From: Klebsiella aerogenes KCTC 2190
Lineage (GTDB): Bacteria; Pseudomonadota; Gammaproteobacteria; Enterobacterales; Enterobacteriaceae
DNA: 64,000 nt
Direction of reading: 5' to 3'
NCBI RefSeq assembly: GCF_000215745.1
Contig: NC_015663.1
Span: 5,118,780-5,182,779, forward strand
The position numbers and the translations under genes are program-made. Of the stretch, positions 9,011 to 18,916 are shown piece by piece; position 1 is the first letter of the stretch, and every line of letters starts with the position of its first letter. A model generated the notes under the pieces. It was not told where the DNA came from. It saw nothing but the letters and a program-made list of their open reading frames with translations, and did not search any database.

Positions 9011-10035
9011 TGTCATTTCTCTCCCCCGTTAATCAGGCCCGCTGGGCGCGTTTTCGCCACAACCGCCGCGGCTTCTGGTCGCTGTGGATCTTCCTTGCGC
9101 TATTTATTTGCAGCCTGTGCGCCGAGCTTATCGCCAACGATAAACCACTGCTGGTGCAGTATCGCGGTAGTCTCTACGTACCGGTGCTGAAAACCTATAG
9201 CGAAACAACCTTTGGCGGTGATTTTGCCACCGCCGCCGACTATCAGGATCCCTGGCTGCAAAAACGGCTGACGGAAAACGGCTGGGTGCTGTGGGCGCCG
9301 GTACGTTTCGGCGCCACCAGCATCAATTTCGCCACCGACAGCCCCTTCCCTTCGCCGCCGTCCCGGCACAACTGGCTGGGTACCGACGCTAACGGCGGCG
9401 ATGTATTCGCGCGGATCCTCTATGGCGCACGGATCTCATTATTATTCGGCCTACTGCTGACGTTCTTCTCCAGCGTGCTTGGCGTGCTTGCCGGGGCGCT
9501 GCAGGGCTACTACGGCGGTAAGCTCGACCTGTGGGGGCAGCGTTTTATTGAAGTATGGTCCGGCATGCCGACGCTATTTTTAATTATTCTGCTCTCAAGC
9601 GTGGTGCAACCTGATTTCTGGTGGCTGCTGGCGATTACCGTTTTATTTGGCTGGATGACGCTGGTCGGGGTGGTTCGCGCCGAGTTCCTGCGCACCCGTA
9701 ACTACGATTATATTCGCGCCGCACAGGCGCTGGGGGTCAGCGATCGCCATATACTCCTGCGCCATATGCTGCCGAATGCGATGGTCGCTACCCTCACCTT
9801 CCTGCCGTTTATTTTGTGCAGTTCGATAACCACCCTGACCTCGCTCGACTTTCTCGGCTTTGGCCTGCCGATAGGCTCGCCATCGCTGGGCGAACTGCTA
9901 CTGCAGGGGAAAAATAACCTGCAGGCGCCGTGGCTGGGGATGGCGGCATTTTTGTCGGTGGCGGTGCTGCTGACGCTGCTAATTTTCATTGGCGAAGCGG
10001 TCCGCGACGCCTTCGATCCGGGTAAGGCGGTATAA
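9010..10035 (+). CDS. yejE: Peptide ABC transporter permease YejE
   Basis: 341-residue second permease subunit, DppC/OppC-like. An N-terminal helix (about 19-38) is followed by a periplasmic stretch with WLGTDANGGDVFARILYGARISL, the hallmark segment of this subfamily, then five membrane helices and the EAA motif (IRAAQALGVSDRHILLRHML). It forms the transmembrane pore with YejB. It overlaps yejB by one base and is separated from yejF by one base. Confidence 0.94.
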   Translation: MSFLSPVNQARWARFRHNRRGFWSLWIFLALFICSLCAELIANDKPLLVQYRGSLYVPVLKTYSETTFGGDFATAADYQDPWLQKRLTENGWVLWAPVRFGATSINFATDSPFPSPPSRHNWLGTDANGGDVFARILYGARISLLFGLLLTFFSSVLGVLAGALQGYYGGKLDLWGQRFIEVWSGMPTLFLIILLSSVVQPDFWWLLAITVLFGWMTLVGVVRAEFLRTRNYDYIRAAQALGVSDRHILLRHMLPNAMVATLTFLPFILCSSITTLTSLDFLGFGLPIGSPSLGELLLQGKNNLQAPWLGMAAFLSVAVLLTLLIFIGEAVRDAFDPGKAV

Positions 10036-10036
10036 C

Positions 10037-11626
10037 ATGGGCCAGCCGTTATTAGACATTGACGACCTCTCTATCGCCTTCCGCCAGCAAGGGGCAAGCC
10101 AAACGGTCGTCAGCAACCTGACGCTGCGGATTGCCGCAGGTGAAACGCTGGCGTTGGTCGGCGAATCAGGCTCCGGCAAGAGCGTCTCCGCGCTGTCGGT
10201 ACTGCGCCTCCTGCCCTCTCCGCCGGTCAGCTACCCCAGCGGCGATATTCGCTTTCACGGTCAATCATTGCTGCACGCCGATGAACGAACCCTGCGCGGG
10301 ATCCGCGGCAACCGCATCGCGATGATTTTCCAGGAGCCGATGGTGTCGCTCAATCCGCTGCATAATCTGGAGAAACAACTGTACGAGGTGCTTTCGCTGC
10401 ACCGCGGCATGCGCAAAGAGGCGGCGCGCGGCGAAATCCTCGACTGTCTGGATCGGGTTGGCATCCGCAACGCCTCACGACGGCTTGCCGACTATCCGCA
10501 CCAGCTTTCCGGCGGCGAACGCCAACGGGTGATGATCGCCATGGCGCTGCTGACGCGCCCGGAGCTGCTCATTGCCGATGAACCGACCACCGCGCTGGAC
10601 GTCTCGGTACAGGCGCAGATTCTGCAACTGCTGCGCGAACTGAAGCGTGAGCTCAACATGGGGATGTTGTTCATCACCCACAATCTGAGCATCGTCCGCC
10701 AGCTTGCCGACCGGGTGGCGGTGATGCAAAACGGCCGCTGCGTCGAACAAAACGGCTGCCGGGAGCTGTTTCAGGCGCCAACGCACCCGTATACCCGCCG
10801 CCTGCTGGATAGCGAACCGGCCGGCAAACCGGTGCCGCTCCCCGCCGACGCGCCCATCCTACTGCAGGCCCGCGATCTTAATGTCGCCTTCCCAATCCGC
10901 AAAGGGATCCTGCGCCGGGTGGTCGATCACAATCGAGTGGTCAACCATCTGACTTTTACCCTGCGGGCCGGAGAAACACTGGGGCTGGTGGGAGAATCCG
11001 GCTCTGGCAAAAGCACTACCGGGCTGGCGCTGCTGCGGCTGATTAACTCCAGCGGAGAAATGCAGTTTGCCGGCGAGTCGATCCAGGGACGAAATCGCCG
11101 CCAGATGCTGCCGCTGCGCCGACGCATTCAGGTGGTCTTTCAGGATCCGAATTCATCCCTTAACCCGCGCCTGAGCGTCCTGCAGATTATCGAGGAAGGA
11201 TTACGCGTTCACCAGCCGACGTTGACGTCCGCGCAACGTGAACAAGCGGTGATTCAGGTGATGCAGGAAGTGGGGCTCGATCCCGCGACGCGGCAGCGCT
11301 ATCCGGCGGAATTCTCCGGCGGCCAGCGCCAGCGTATTGCCATTGCCCGGGCGCTGATCGTCAAACCGCAGCTGATTGTGTTGGATGAACCTACCTCATC
11401 GCTGGATAAAACCGTACAGGCGCAGATCCTGGCGCTACTGAAGACGCTACAGCAAAAGCATCAGCTGGCCTATCTGTTTATCAGCCACGATTTACGTGTT
11501 GTACGGACGCTCTGTCATCAGGTGATAGTGCTGCGGCAGGGAGAAGTCGTCGAGCAGGGTGAATGCGAGCGCGTATTTACGGCACCGCTTCAGGAGTACA
11601 CCCGCCAGCTGCTGGCGTTAAGCTGA
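10037..11626 (+). CDS. yejF: Peptide ABC transporter ATPase YejF (two fused nucleotide-binding domains)
   Basis: 529-residue protein holding two complete ABC ATPase domains, equivalent to fused DppD and DppF. First copy: Walker A GESGSGKS near residue 43, signature LSGGERQRV, Walker B LLIADEP. Second copy: GESGSGKS near 323, [16 protein letters not shown]. Each carries the oligopeptide-transporter C-terminal extension with HPYTRRLL or EYTRQLL. The start chosen is the ATG one base after the yejE stop; a longer frame beginning inside yejE lacks homology to E. coli YejF, also 529 residues. Confidence 0.94.
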   Translation: MGQPLLDIDDLSIAFRQQGASQTVVSNLTLRIAAGETLALVGESGSGKSVSALSVLRLLPSPPVSYPSGDIRFHGQSLLHADERTLRGIRGNRIAMIFQEPMVSLNPLHNLEKQLYEVLSLHRGMRKEAARGEILDCLDRVGIRNASRRLADYPHQLSGGERQRVMIAMALLTRPELLIADEPTTALDVSVQAQILQLLRELKRELNMGMLFITHNLSIVRQLADRVAVMQNGRCVEQNGCRELFQAPTHPYTRRLLDSEPAGKPVPLPADAPILLQARDLNVAFPIRKGILRRVVDHNRVVNHLTFTLRAGETLGLVGESGSGKSTTGLALLRLINSSGEMQFAGESIQGRNRRQMLPLRRRIQVVFQDPNSSLNPRLSVLQIIEEGLRVHQPTLTSAQREQAVIQVMQEVGLDPATRQRYPAEFSGGQRQRIAIARALIVKPQLIVLDEPTSSLDKTVQAQILALLKTLQQKHQLAYLFISHDLRVVRTLCHQVIVLRQGEVVEQGECERVFTAPLQEYTRQLLALS

Positions 11627-11629
11627 CGG

Positions 11630-11974
11630 TCAGAAGGGGTTGTTGCCAGAGAAAGGCTCGGCAATGGCCACGCCGAAATTTTTCAGACGACAGGTAGCGG
11701 CAAACTCATCCTGCATATTAACGAACAGGCACGGTTCGCCTTCACACTCAAGAATGGAACAGTCCACTTCGATGTCGCTCAGCGCCTGGCTCAGCGTGCG
11801 CATCACCGGCCACGCTTTCTCGCCGTCCGGGCTGAGCAGTTTTAATGCCACCAGGCTATTTTCGCCCTCAGCGCCGTTTTGCGGAATCGGTTCAACTCTT
11901 GAACCCGCAAAACCGGCCAGCCAGCGATAGCTCTGCGGCAGTCGGTGTACGATAGAGAGTTGCTGTGTATTCAC
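11630..11974 (-). CDS. yejG: Small conserved protein YejG, function unknown
   Basis: 114 residues, the same size as E. coli YejG, with conserved [19 protein letters not shown] and the C-terminus FGVAIAEPF. No catalytic motif or membrane segment is visible, so it is probably a small soluble cytosolic protein. Translation appears to start at GTG with GGGG about seven bases upstream. It faces yejF tail to tail with three bases between the stops and no terminator between them, so the two transcripts may overlap. Confidence 0.88.
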   Translation of the reverse strand: MNTQQLSIVHRLPQSYRWLAGFAGSRVEPIPQNGAEGENSLVALKLLSPDGEKAWPVMRTLSQALSDIEVDCSILECEGEPCLFVNMQDEFAATCRLKNFGVAIAEPFSGNNPF

Positions 11975-12270
11975 TTGGTTTCCCCGGAAGCAAAAGGCTT
12001 CACAATAAATTTACATCAATATTAACACATTGTTGACAAATAGTCCTGCAACAGCTTAGAAAACGCTTACACCCGCATGGGGTCAGGGCTAACAGCTTAT
12101 TATCCAGAACTTTATAGTTGCCTTGCGGAAACAGTTCGCGGCTATATGTACCCGTTTCTGTGATCCAAAACAACTTTTTTATCGCAACATTGCGACTTTT
12201 TACACTAATTGATTTTACATAAAAGAAACATATAGATAAACAGGGAAGCCGATTTCGGTTGACATGTATC
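11975..12270. other. Intergenic region between yejG and the bcr terminator
   Basis: About 300 bases, AT-rich, with no credible gene; a 90-codon frame on the minus strand has no initiation site or recognisable sequence. It must hold the yejG promoter, reading leftward. A perfect palindrome TCGCAA-CA-TTGCGA lies at 12182-12195 and could be a regulator site. Confidence 0.5.
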
Positions 12271-12297
12271 AAAAAAGGGGCGGAAATCGCCCCTGAA
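12271..12297 (-). terminator. Rho-independent terminator of bcr
   Basis: Reading leftward: stem AGGGGCG/CGCCCCT with a five-base loop and a run of T (A on the plus strand at 12271-12276), just after the bcr stop codon. Confidence 0.88.
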
Positions 12298-12305
12298 AAT
12301 GTGAC

Positions 12306-13502
12306 TTAATGTGCGACTTTTCGTCGCCGGCTGGCGTACAGATAGAAGAGAATGGAGCTAACGGCGCAAAATGCGATAGAAATCAGCATCGGCCAGGCGG
12401 TGGTAAAGGTGGCCATCGACAGCAATGCGCCGATAATCGCGCCAATCCCAAAGCGAAATGTTCCGGCCAGCGACGATGCGGTTCCCGCCATATGCGGAAA
12501 CTCGTCGAGGATCACCGCCATGGCGTTAGAGGAGACCATCGATACGCAGCCGACGAACGCCGCCACGCCCACCACCAGCGACCAGAAACCAACATCAAGC
12601 AGCGCACACACCACCATCCACACCGCCATCGCCAGCTGGATCCACAGCCCGGCGCGGAACATGTTCAATGCGCCGACCCGGCGAACAAAGCGGCTGTTAA
12701 TGATGGTCATGATGAACAGGAACACGATATTCAGCGCAAAATAGTAGCCAAAGTGCTGCGGCGACACGTGATTAATGTTGATGTAGACAAATGGACCCGC
12801 GCTGAGAAATGAAAACATGCCGGCGAAACTAAAGCCGCTGGCCAGCATATAGCTAAGTACCCGCTTGTGGCGGAATAGGGTGGCGAAGTTGCCAAGCGTG
12901 GTGCGAATATGAAATTTCTGCCGCCGTTCTACCGGCAGCGTCTCGCTAATAAAGAAAGCGATCATCGCCGATGCCAGCAGCGCCGCCAGCGCCAGGATCC
13001 AGAAAATCGCGTGCCAGCTGAACCACACCAGCACCGCGCCGCCGACCATCGGCGCCACCAGCGGCGCAATGGTGGTGACCAGCATGACAAATGACATCAT
13101 GCGCGAGAACTCCTCTTTCGGGTAGATATCGCGCATCAGGGCGTTGATCACCACGCTGGCCGCCGCGGCCGCCAGGCCGTGGAAGAAACGCATAGTAATC
13201 AGCATCTCGATGGTCTGCGACAACGCGCAGGCCACCGCCGCCGCGGCGAATATCAGCGTCCCACCGAGGATCACCGGTTTACGGCCAATGCTGTCGGCCA
13301 TCGGCCCGTACAGCAACTGCCCCAGCGCAAAGCCCAGAATATAGGTACTGAGCGTCATTTGCGCGCTGCCATCCGGCACGTTGAACTGCGACGAGATAAC
13401 CGGCAGCGCCGGCAGATACATATCAATCGACAGCGGCATTAACATGGCCAACAGGCCAAGAATAAACACAATCCCAAATGAAGAATTCTGCTTTGTCGTC
13501 AC
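12306..13502 (-). CDS. bcr: Bicyclomycin/sulfonamide resistance MFS drug:H+ antiporter
   Basis: 398-residue, 12-helix DHA1-family transporter (E. coli Bcr 396). It exports bicyclomycin and some other drugs and has been linked to cysteine export. Family motifs seen: [12 protein letters not shown] in helix 1, the motif-A loop [14 protein letters not shown] (about 66-79) and [17 protein letters not shown]. Translation begins at GTG, overlapping the rsuA stop codon by four bases (GTGA), so rsuA and bcr form an operon with coupled translation, as in E. coli. The transcript ends in a clear terminator. Confidence 0.94.
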   Translation of the reverse strand: MTTKQNSSFGIVFILGLLAMLMPLSIDMYLPALPVISSQFNVPDGSAQMTLSTYILGFALGQLLYGPMADSIGRKPVILGGTLIFAAAAVACALSQTIEMLITMRFFHGLAAAAASVVINALMRDIYPKEEFSRMMSFVMLVTTIAPLVAPMVGGAVLVWFSWHAIFWILALAALLASAMIAFFISETLPVERRQKFHIRTTLGNFATLFRHKRVLSYMLASGFSFAGMFSFLSAGPFVYININHVSPQHFGYYFALNIVFLFIMTIINSRFVRRVGALNMFRAGLWIQLAMAVWMVVCALLDVGFWSLVVGVAAFVGCVSMVSSNAMAVILDEFPHMAGTASSLAGTFRFGIGAIIGALLSMATFTTAWPMLISIAFCAVSSILFYLYASRRRKVAH

Positions 13503-14218
13503 GTTTTACTCCGTGCTTGTGGGGCGCCAACGCTGGCGATTTCATCTTCCGTCAGCGGGCGGTATTCGCCGGGTTCCAGCGACGCATCGAGGGTAATGTC
13601 GCCGATACGCTCGCGATGTAATCCCACGACGTGGTTACCCACCGCCGCGAACATGCGTTTTACCTGGTGGTAGCGGCCTTCGCTGATGGTCAGGCGCACT
13701 TCTGTCGGAGTGATAACTTCGAGGACTGCAGGTTTGGTGAGATCTTTTTCATTATGCAGCTGCACGCCTTTGGCAAACTGCTCGGCGACGCCCTCTTCCA
13801 GCGGATTTTCCAGCTCCACCAGATAGGTTTTTTCGCAGTGATGACGCGGCGAAGTGATGCGGTGCGACCACTGACCGTCATCGGTCATCAGTACCAGACC
13901 GGTGGTGTCGATATCCAGACGCCCGGCGGCGTGCAGCTTATGGGCAACCGGCTCATCGAGAAAATAAAGCACCGTTGGATGATCGGGATCGTCTGTTGAA
14001 CAGACATAACCCTGCGGCTTGTTGAGCATAAAGTAACGGGGGCCGTGCTGCTGGGTCAGCGTATTGCCGTCATATTCCACCTCGTGCTCTGGCTGGAGCT
14101 TAAAGGAGGCATCTTTCACAATGTCGCCGTCCACGGTAACGCGGCTGCCGCGGATTTCACGCCCGGCAATAGCACGGCTGACGCCAAGCTGCTGAGCGAT
14201 AAACTTATCAAGTCGCAT
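13499..14218 (-). CDS. rsuA: 16S rRNA pseudouridine(516) synthase RsuA
   Basis: 239 residues: an N-terminal S4 RNA-binding domain ([16 protein letters not shown] onward, to about 55) joined to a RluB/E/F-type pseudouridine synthase domain. The catalytic aspartate is Asp102 in [11 protein letters not shown]. The enzyme isomerises U516 of 16S rRNA. The protein is a few residues longer than E. coli RsuA (231) through an extra C-terminal tail (GAPQARSKT) that runs into the bcr start. Divergent from radD with 147 bases between. Confidence 0.93.
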   Translation of the reverse strand: MRLDKFIAQQLGVSRAIAGREIRGSRVTVDGDIVKDASFKLQPEHEVEYDGNTLTQQHGPRYFMLNKPQGYVCSTDDPDHPTVLYFLDEPVAHKLHAAGRLDIDTTGLVLMTDDGQWSHRITSPRHHCEKTYLVELENPLEEGVAEQFAKGVQLHNEKDLTKPAVLEVITPTEVRLTISEGRYHQVKRMFAAVGNHVVGLHRERIGDITLDASLEPGEYRPLTEDEIASVGAPQARSKT

Positions 14219-14365
14219 GAGATTTTTTAGCCTGTAATAATGCTGGAGCGGGCATCTCGCCCGAAAAAGAAGAATTCCATTGGTTAGTATAACGGGCTCT
14301 TAACACCACTCAAGGGAAAAGATTCATGGCATACTATTTGCGAGTTAATTAACCCCCGAGAATTG

Positions 14366-16123
14366 ATGACTTTTACACTACGTCCCTACCAAAAAGAGGC
14401 CGTTGACGCCACGCTCGCCTGGTTCCGCCGTCACCATGAGCCCGCCGCCATCGTACTGCCGACCGGCGCCGGCAAAAGCCTGGTGATCGCCGAACTGGCG
14501 CGGTTGGCGCGCGGACGCGTACTGGTTCTGGCCCACGTTAAAGAACTGGTGGCGCAGAATCACAGTAAATACTGTGCGCTTGGGCTGGAAGCGGATATTT
14601 TCGCCGCCGGTCTGCAGCGTAAGGAGAGCCAGGGCAAGGTGGTCTTCGGCAGCGTGCAGTCGGTGGCGCGTAATCTTGAGCAGTTTCAAAGCGAATTCTC
14701 CTTACTGATCGTCGATGAGTGCCACCGTATCAGCGACGATGACGACAGCCAGTATCAGCAAATCATCAGCCACCTGCGGCAGGTGAATCCACAGCTCAGG
14801 CTGCTTGGCCTGACCGCCACCCCTTTCCGCCTGGGCAAGGGTTGGATCTATCAGTTCCACTATCACGGTATGGTACGCGGCGACGAGAAAGCGCTGTTCC
14901 GCGACTGCATCTACGAGCTGCCGCTGCGTTATATGATTAAGCACGGCTACCTGACGCCGCCTGAGCGCCTCGATATGCCGGTGGTACAGTACGATTTCAG
15001 CCGCCTGCAGGCGCAGAGCAATGGCCTGTTCAGCGAAGCCGACCTTAACCACGAGCTGAAAAAACAGCAGCGCATCACGCCGCATATCGTTAGCCAAATC
15101 GTTGAGTTTGCCGAAAACCGTAAAGGCGTGATGATCTTCGCCGCGACCGTCGAACACGCGCGGGAAATTACCGGCCTGCTGCCGCCCGCGCAGGCGGCGC
15201 TGATTACCGGCGAAACGCCGGGGCCGGAGCGCGATCGCATCATCGAAGCCTTTAAGGCGCAGCAGTATCGCTATCTGGTGAACGTCGCGGTACTGACCAC
15301 CGGCTTTGACGCGCCGCACGTCGATCTTATCGCGATTCTTCGGCCAACCGAGTCGGTAAGCCTTTACCAACAAATTGTTGGCCGCGGCCTGCGTCTGGCG
15401 CCGGGCAAAACCGACTGTCTGATCCTCGACTATGCCGGCAACCCTCACGACCTGTATGCGCCGGAAGTCGGCACGCCAAAAGGCAAAAGCGATAATGTCC
15501 CGGTACAGGTCTTCTGTCCGGCCTGCGGTTTCGCCAATACTTTTTGGGGGAAAACCACCGCCGACGGCACGTTGATTGAGCATTTTGGCCGCCGCTGCCA
15601 GGGCTGGTTCGAAGACGACGACGGCCACCGCGAACAGTGCGACTTCCGCTTTCGTTTTAAAAACTGCCCGCAGTGCAACGCCGAGAATGACATTGCCGCC
15701 CGCCGCTGTCGCGAGTGCGATACGGTGCTGGTCGACCCGGACGACATGCTGAAGGCGGCGCTGAAGCTTAAAGACGCGCTGGTATTGCGCTGCAGCGGCA
15801 TGGCGCTGCAGCATGGCGGCGACGAAAAAGGCCCGTGGCTAAAAATCACCTATTACGATGAGGACGGCGCCGATGTGAGTGAGCGCTTCCGTTTGCAAAC
15901 ACCCGCGCAGCGTACCGCCTTTGAGCAGTTGTTTATCCGCCCGCATACCCGTACGCCGGGCGTGCCGCTGCGCTGGATAACCCCGGCGGATATCATTGCC
16001 CAGCAGGCGCTACTGCGCCATCCGGACTTTGTCGTCGCCCGGATGAAGGGGCAATACTGGCAGGTGCGGGAAAAAGTGTTCGATTATCAGGGCCGTTTCC
16101 GTCGCGCTAATGAGCTACGTTAA
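14366..16123 (+). CDS. radD: RadD, SF2 ATPase/putative helicase of double-strand-break repair
   Basis: 585 residues, matching E. coli RadD (YejH, 586). A superfamily 2 helicase core with Walker A PTGAGKS (about 32-38), the DECH box, TATPFR motif III and the motif VI region [13 protein letters not shown] is followed by C-terminal zinc-binding cysteines (CPACGF, then CPQCN and CRECD near 430-460). Known role: accessory factor to RecA-mediated strand exchange and genome maintenance. The ATG at 14366 is chosen over an in-frame TTG one codon upstream because it matches the E. coli N-terminus MIFTLRPYQ. Confidence 0.93.
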   Translation: MTFTLRPYQKEAVDATLAWFRRHHEPAAIVLPTGAGKSLVIAELARLARGRVLVLAHVKELVAQNHSKYCALGLEADIFAAGLQRKESQGKVVFGSVQSVARNLEQFQSEFSLLIVDECHRISDDDDSQYQQIISHLRQVNPQLRLLGLTATPFRLGKGWIYQFHYHGMVRGDEKALFRDCIYELPLRYMIKHGYLTPPERLDMPVVQYDFSRLQAQSNGLFSEADLNHELKKQQRITPHIVSQIVEFAENRKGVMIFAATVEHAREITGLLPPAQAALITGETPGPERDRIIEAFKAQQYRYLVNVAVLTTGFDAPHVDLIAILRPTESVSLYQQIVGRGLRLAPGKTDCLILDYAGNPHDLYAPEVGTPKGKSDNVPVQVFCPACGFANTFWGKTTADGTLIEHFGRRCQGWFEDDDGHREQCDFRFRFKNCPQCNAENDIAARRCRECDTVLVDPDDMLKAALKLKDALVLRCSGMALQHGGDEKGPWLKITYYDEDGADVSERFRLQTPAQRTAFEQLFIRPHTRTPGVPLRWITPADIIAQQALLRHPDFVVARMKGQYWQVREKVFDYQGRFRRANELR

Positions 16124-16146
16124 TCCGTCAAAAACTGAGGTTTTGA

Positions 16147-16175
16147 TTGCCGCTGTGCCGATAGGCGGCTATAAT
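16147..16175 (+). promoter_or_regulatory. Sigma-70 promoter of rplY
   Basis: TTGCCG, 17-bp spacer, consensus TATAAT, placing the start near 16182 and giving a leader of about 78 nt. Confidence 0.7.
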
Positions 16176-16182
16176 GCCGCCC

Positions 16183-16259
16183 GCTTTTGCATTCGCAAAG
16201 CAGATAATCTGCCTGCTGCTGGGTCGCCTGTTGCAGGCTTTATATATAGAGAGACATCA
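16183..16259 (+). promoter_or_regulatory. Structured 5' leader of rplY
   Basis: Two hairpins can be drawn: GCTTTTGC with GCAAAGC at 16183-16201, and GCCTGC with GCAGGC at 16211-16238. They are followed by an AU-rich stretch (TTTATATATAG) and a poor ribosome site (GAGAG) before the ATG. Autogenous repression of rplY by L25 through its leader is established for E. coli; this architecture is consistent with it. Confidence 0.55.
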
Positions 16260-16544
16260 ATGTTTACTATCAACGCAGAAGTACGTAAAGAGCAGGGTAA
16301 GGGTGCGAGCCGCCGCCTGCGCGCAGCTAACAAGTTCCCGGCAATCATCTACGGTGGCGAAGCTGCTCCGGTTGCTATCGAACTGGACCACGACAAACTG
16401 TGGAACATGCAGGACAAAGCTGAGTTCTACGGCGAAGTTCTGACCCTGGTTGTCGATGGCAAAGAAGAAAAAGTTAAAGTTCAGGCTGTTCAGCGTCACG
16501 CGTTCAAGCCGAAACTGACCCACATCGACTTCGTTCGCGCTTAA
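16260..16544 (+). CDS. rplY: 50S ribosomal protein L25
   Basis: 94 residues, the short (non-CTC) form of L25 that binds 5S rRNA loop E in the large subunit. The sequence [19 protein letters not shown] through HIDFVRA matches the E. coli protein almost throughout. The start is the ATG preceded by GAGAGACATCA; a longer in-frame extension upstream runs through the promoter and leader and is not coding. A terminator follows. Confidence 0.97.
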   Translation: MFTINAEVRKEQGKGASRRLRAANKFPAIIYGGEAAPVAIELDHDKLWNMQDKAEFYGEVLTLVVDGKEEKVKVQAVQRHAFKPKLTHIDFVRA

Positions 16545-16568
16545 TCGCCGATAGCAAGTTGTATGGCA

Positions 16569-16604
16569 AACGCCCTGGTGTCTTCTGACCCGGGGCGTTT
16601 TGTT
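16569..16604 (+). terminator. Terminator of rplY
   Basis: Stem of about ten pairs formed by AACGCCC(T)GG and CC(G)GGGCGTT, then TTTTG. It reaches the last codon of the convergent LysR gene. Confidence 0.8.
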
Positions 16605-17490
16605 ATCTGCGCCGCCATAACCCTGGCGCGTCGTCAACAATCTCTCCCAACGCGCGGTGTTTATTCATTCCCGGCAACCACAGCATCACCATGGTAACGT
16701 TAAGCCCCTGATTACCGACCTCGGTGGCAATTTCAGCAACCCCCTGCCACTCGTCGGGCCGTAAATGATCGGGTAAAAAACCCCAGCCCTGCCCCTGCTC
16801 CATTGCGTGGCGCAACATGGTGATTTCATTCATATACAGCGTATGGCCGGATATCTGCAGCCGGCGGGCGATTTGATCGTCGCTGCGCCGGTGCATGACT
16901 AACTGCGGGGTGAGCGATAAATTCAGCAACGTCAGCGGCCTTGCGGTACCAGCGAACAACCGCTGCGCGGCGTAAAAGCGTAAATCAACGGTACCCAGCG
17001 CCCGCCACTCCATTTCGCTACCCAGCGTACGATTGTTCGCCTGGCAAATGGCCATATCCGCGACGCCATCGCTCAACGCCTGCTCGGCTTCGCGACGCGA
17101 AGCGCTCCAGCAGCTTAAACGGATCTGCCGCCGGGCAAGCGTATCGGCCAGCAAACAGAGAAATTCACGCGGCACGAAAGAATCGTACACCAGGCGTAAT
17201 TCCTGCCAGGCCGTTTGCGGCAGCGTTTGCGCAAAAGACTCGAAAGCCTGCGCCTGACGCAACAACAGGTGCGCCTGGCGAAAAAGCTGCTCGCCCTCGG
17301 CGGTTAAAGTCAGGCTACGCCCTGCACGGCTGAATAGCCGGTAGCCCAACGCATCTTCCAGGTAATCCAGCAGATCGCGAAGCGTCGTACGGTCTTTCCC
17401 TAAACGGATCGCCGCCCGCGACAGACTACCGGTCTCAGCAATCGTCGCGAAGGCTTCAATCTGTGCAAATGAATACTGCAGGGTTTTCAT
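16603..17490 (-). CDS. LysR-family transcriptional regulator, target unknown
   Basis: 295 residues with an N-terminal winged helix-turn-helix (FAQIEAFATIAETGSLSRAA, residues about 8-27, then LRDLLDYLEDALGYRLFSR) and an effector-binding domain. I do not recognise a specific orthologue and E. coli K-12 has no gene here. It is divergent from the secreted serine hydrolase gene with about 100 bases between, the usual arrangement of a LysR protein and its target. The shared region holds a GGGGGA-AAA-TCCCCC inverted repeat at 17506-17520. Regulation of the hydrolase is inference from position. Confidence 0.85.
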   Translation of the reverse strand: MKTLQYSFAQIEAFATIAETGSLSRAAIRLGKDRTTLRDLLDYLEDALGYRLFSRAGRSLTLTAEGEQLFRQAHLLLRQAQAFESFAQTLPQTAWQELRLVYDSFVPREFLCLLADTLARRQIRLSCWSASRREAEQALSDGVADMAICQANNRTLGSEMEWRALGTVDLRFYAAQRLFAGTARPLTLLNLSLTPQLVMHRRSDDQIARRLQISGHTLYMNEITMLRHAMEQGQGWGFLPDHLRPDEWQGVAEIATEVGNQGLNVTMVMLWLPGMNKHRALGEIVDDAPGLWRRR

Positions 17491-17593
17491 CCTTCCCTCC
17501 CTTTCGGGGGAAAATCCCCCATGTAGTGATTTTAGCCGCCGCGCGCCGATTTATATACTGCGATGCGAATCTATGGCAAACGAGGAAATGAAA

Positions 17594-18880
17594 ATGATAA
17601 GAAAACCACTGGCCCTGGCGTTAATTTTGGCGGCGCTGCCGGCGGCGGCAATGGCGCAAAACTGCGGCGGCCTGACGCTGGATGTCTGCCCCACGCCTTA
17701 CGATCAAACGCTACCCGCGGCCAAAGACATGCTCACCTGGGATCAGACTTCACGCGTGATTGGCTTTCGTAATGACTATCGCAACTATGCTGGCGATGTA
17801 TTCCGCCACGGCGCCTCGGTCCCGCTGGAGCGCGCTGAAAAGCAACTGACCGATGCCCGCTATACGCTCAACGGCCACACCTGGAATTTGCAGGATTACC
17901 TGAAGCGCGAAAACGTCAGCGGTATGCTGGTGCTGAAAGACGGTAAAGTCGCCTGGAAATATCTCGCCGAAGGTAATACCGACACCACGTTGTGGACCTC
18001 GCGCTCGGTGGGCAAATCGGTCGTCTCGACGCTGGTCGGCATCGCTATTCAACAGGGTAAAATCCACTCCCTCGACGACCTGATTACCGTTTATGAACCC
18101 GAACTGAAAGGCACCGCCTGGGACGGCGTAACGCTCAAACAGCTCATTCAACATACCAGCGGCGTAGAATGGAATGAAGATTACACCAACCCACAGTCGC
18201 ACTTCGCCCGCCTTACCCAGTGTGAAGCTCAGCCCGGCGCCTATGATTGCGTGCGTAAAATTGTGTCGACGCTGTCGCGTAAACACCCGGCAGGCGAGCA
18301 GTGGTCCTACTCTTCCGGCGGTGCATGGCTGCTGGGCGATGTGCTGGAGCGCGCGACCGGTATGTCGCTGGCCGCCTGGCTTGAACAATCACTGTGGCAG
18401 CCTGCGGGTATGGCCCACGATGGCGTCTGGCACGCCTACAAAAAAGGACAACATGATGTCGGCGCCCACGGCTTTAACGCCACCCTCGAAGACTGGGGCC
18501 GCTTTGGCGAGTTTGTCGCCCGCGATGGCCGCCTGAGCAACGGTAAACAGCTGGTGCCCGCTGGCTGGTTCGATCAAGCCGCAAGCTGGACAAAAGCGCT
18601 GAACTCGGTTTCAGCCGCGCATCCGGAAGGTATCTATGGCTATCAATGGTGGAATAACGCCATTCCGGCCAATGCGCAAAACGTACAGCCGACGCCGCAG
18701 GAAGGGCTGAAAGGCTCGCTGTGGGCGCTGGGGATCTACGGCCAGGTGATTATGGTCAACCGTGCGGAACATCTGGTGATCGTGCAGTGGTCAACCTGGC
18801 CACAAGCGGAACCGTCCTTTAACGCACAGCCGCTGGAAGCGGCGCTGATGTACAGCGCCATTGCCCGCGAATTGCGCTAA
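17594..18880 (+). CDS. Secreted serine hydrolase of the class C beta-lactamase/NylB-like superfamily
   Basis: 428 residues from the ATG preceded by GAGG eight bases upstream; two earlier in-frame ATGs add up to seven residues and weaken the signal peptide. MIRKPLALALILAALPAAAMA is a clear Sec signal. The mature protein shows the serine beta-lactamase-like fold landmarks: SVGK as the Ser-x-x-Lys nucleophile motif (about residue 137), YSSGG in the Tyr position, and a Gly-rich LGIYGQ in the KTG position. This set resembles 6-aminohexanoate-dimer hydrolases and esterases rather than true beta-lactamases; the substrate is unknown. Divergent from a LysR regulator. Confidence 0.85.
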   Translation: MIRKPLALALILAALPAAAMAQNCGGLTLDVCPTPYDQTLPAAKDMLTWDQTSRVIGFRNDYRNYAGDVFRHGASVPLERAEKQLTDARYTLNGHTWNLQDYLKRENVSGMLVLKDGKVAWKYLAEGNTDTTLWTSRSVGKSVVSTLVGIAIQQGKIHSLDDLITVYEPELKGTAWDGVTLKQLIQHTSGVEWNEDYTNPQSHFARLTQCEAQPGAYDCVRKIVSTLSRKHPAGEQWSYSSGGAWLLGDVLERATGMSLAAWLEQSLWQPAGMAHDGVWHAYKKGQHDVGAHGFNATLEDWGRFGEFVARDGRLSNGKQLVPAGWFDQAASWTKALNSVSAAHPEGIYGYQWWNNAIPANAQNVQPTPQEGLKGSLWALGIYGQVIMVNRAEHLVIVQWSTWPQAEPSFNAQPLEAALMYSAIARELR

Positions 18881-18888
18881 TCTCCCCT

Positions 18889-18916
18889 GCTCCTTGCCGC
18901 TTAACCGGCAAGGAGC
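18889..18916. terminator. Bidirectional hairpin between serine hydrolase and Nudix gene
   Basis: Eleven-bp perfect stem GCTCCTTGCCG/CGGCAAGGAGC, loop CTTAAC. It overlaps the stop codon of the convergent Nudix gene. There is no T-tract, so this is a symmetrical barrier or RNA-end structure rather than a textbook terminator. Confidence 0.6.

Noticed and set aside
9989..10036. Longer YejF start inside yejE
   Set aside because: The added residues are out-of-frame yejE sequence; E. coli YejF matches the later ATG exactly in length.
12000..12272. 90-codon minus-strand frame upstream of yejG
   Set aside because: Cys/Lys-rich low-complexity translation, no ribosome site, AT-rich intergenic context.
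14702..15814. A 370-codon open frame antisense to radD
   Set aside because: No homology pattern or start signal; the plus strand encodes a full, conserved RadD.
17573..17593. Earlier Met codons for the serine hydrolase
   Set aside because: The later ATG has correctly spaced GAGG and gives a cleaner signal peptide; not fully excluded.
17594..18880. AmpC-type beta-lactamase with AmpR-like regulator
   Set aside because: The YxN and KTG motifs of true class C enzymes are replaced, so resistance function is not supported.
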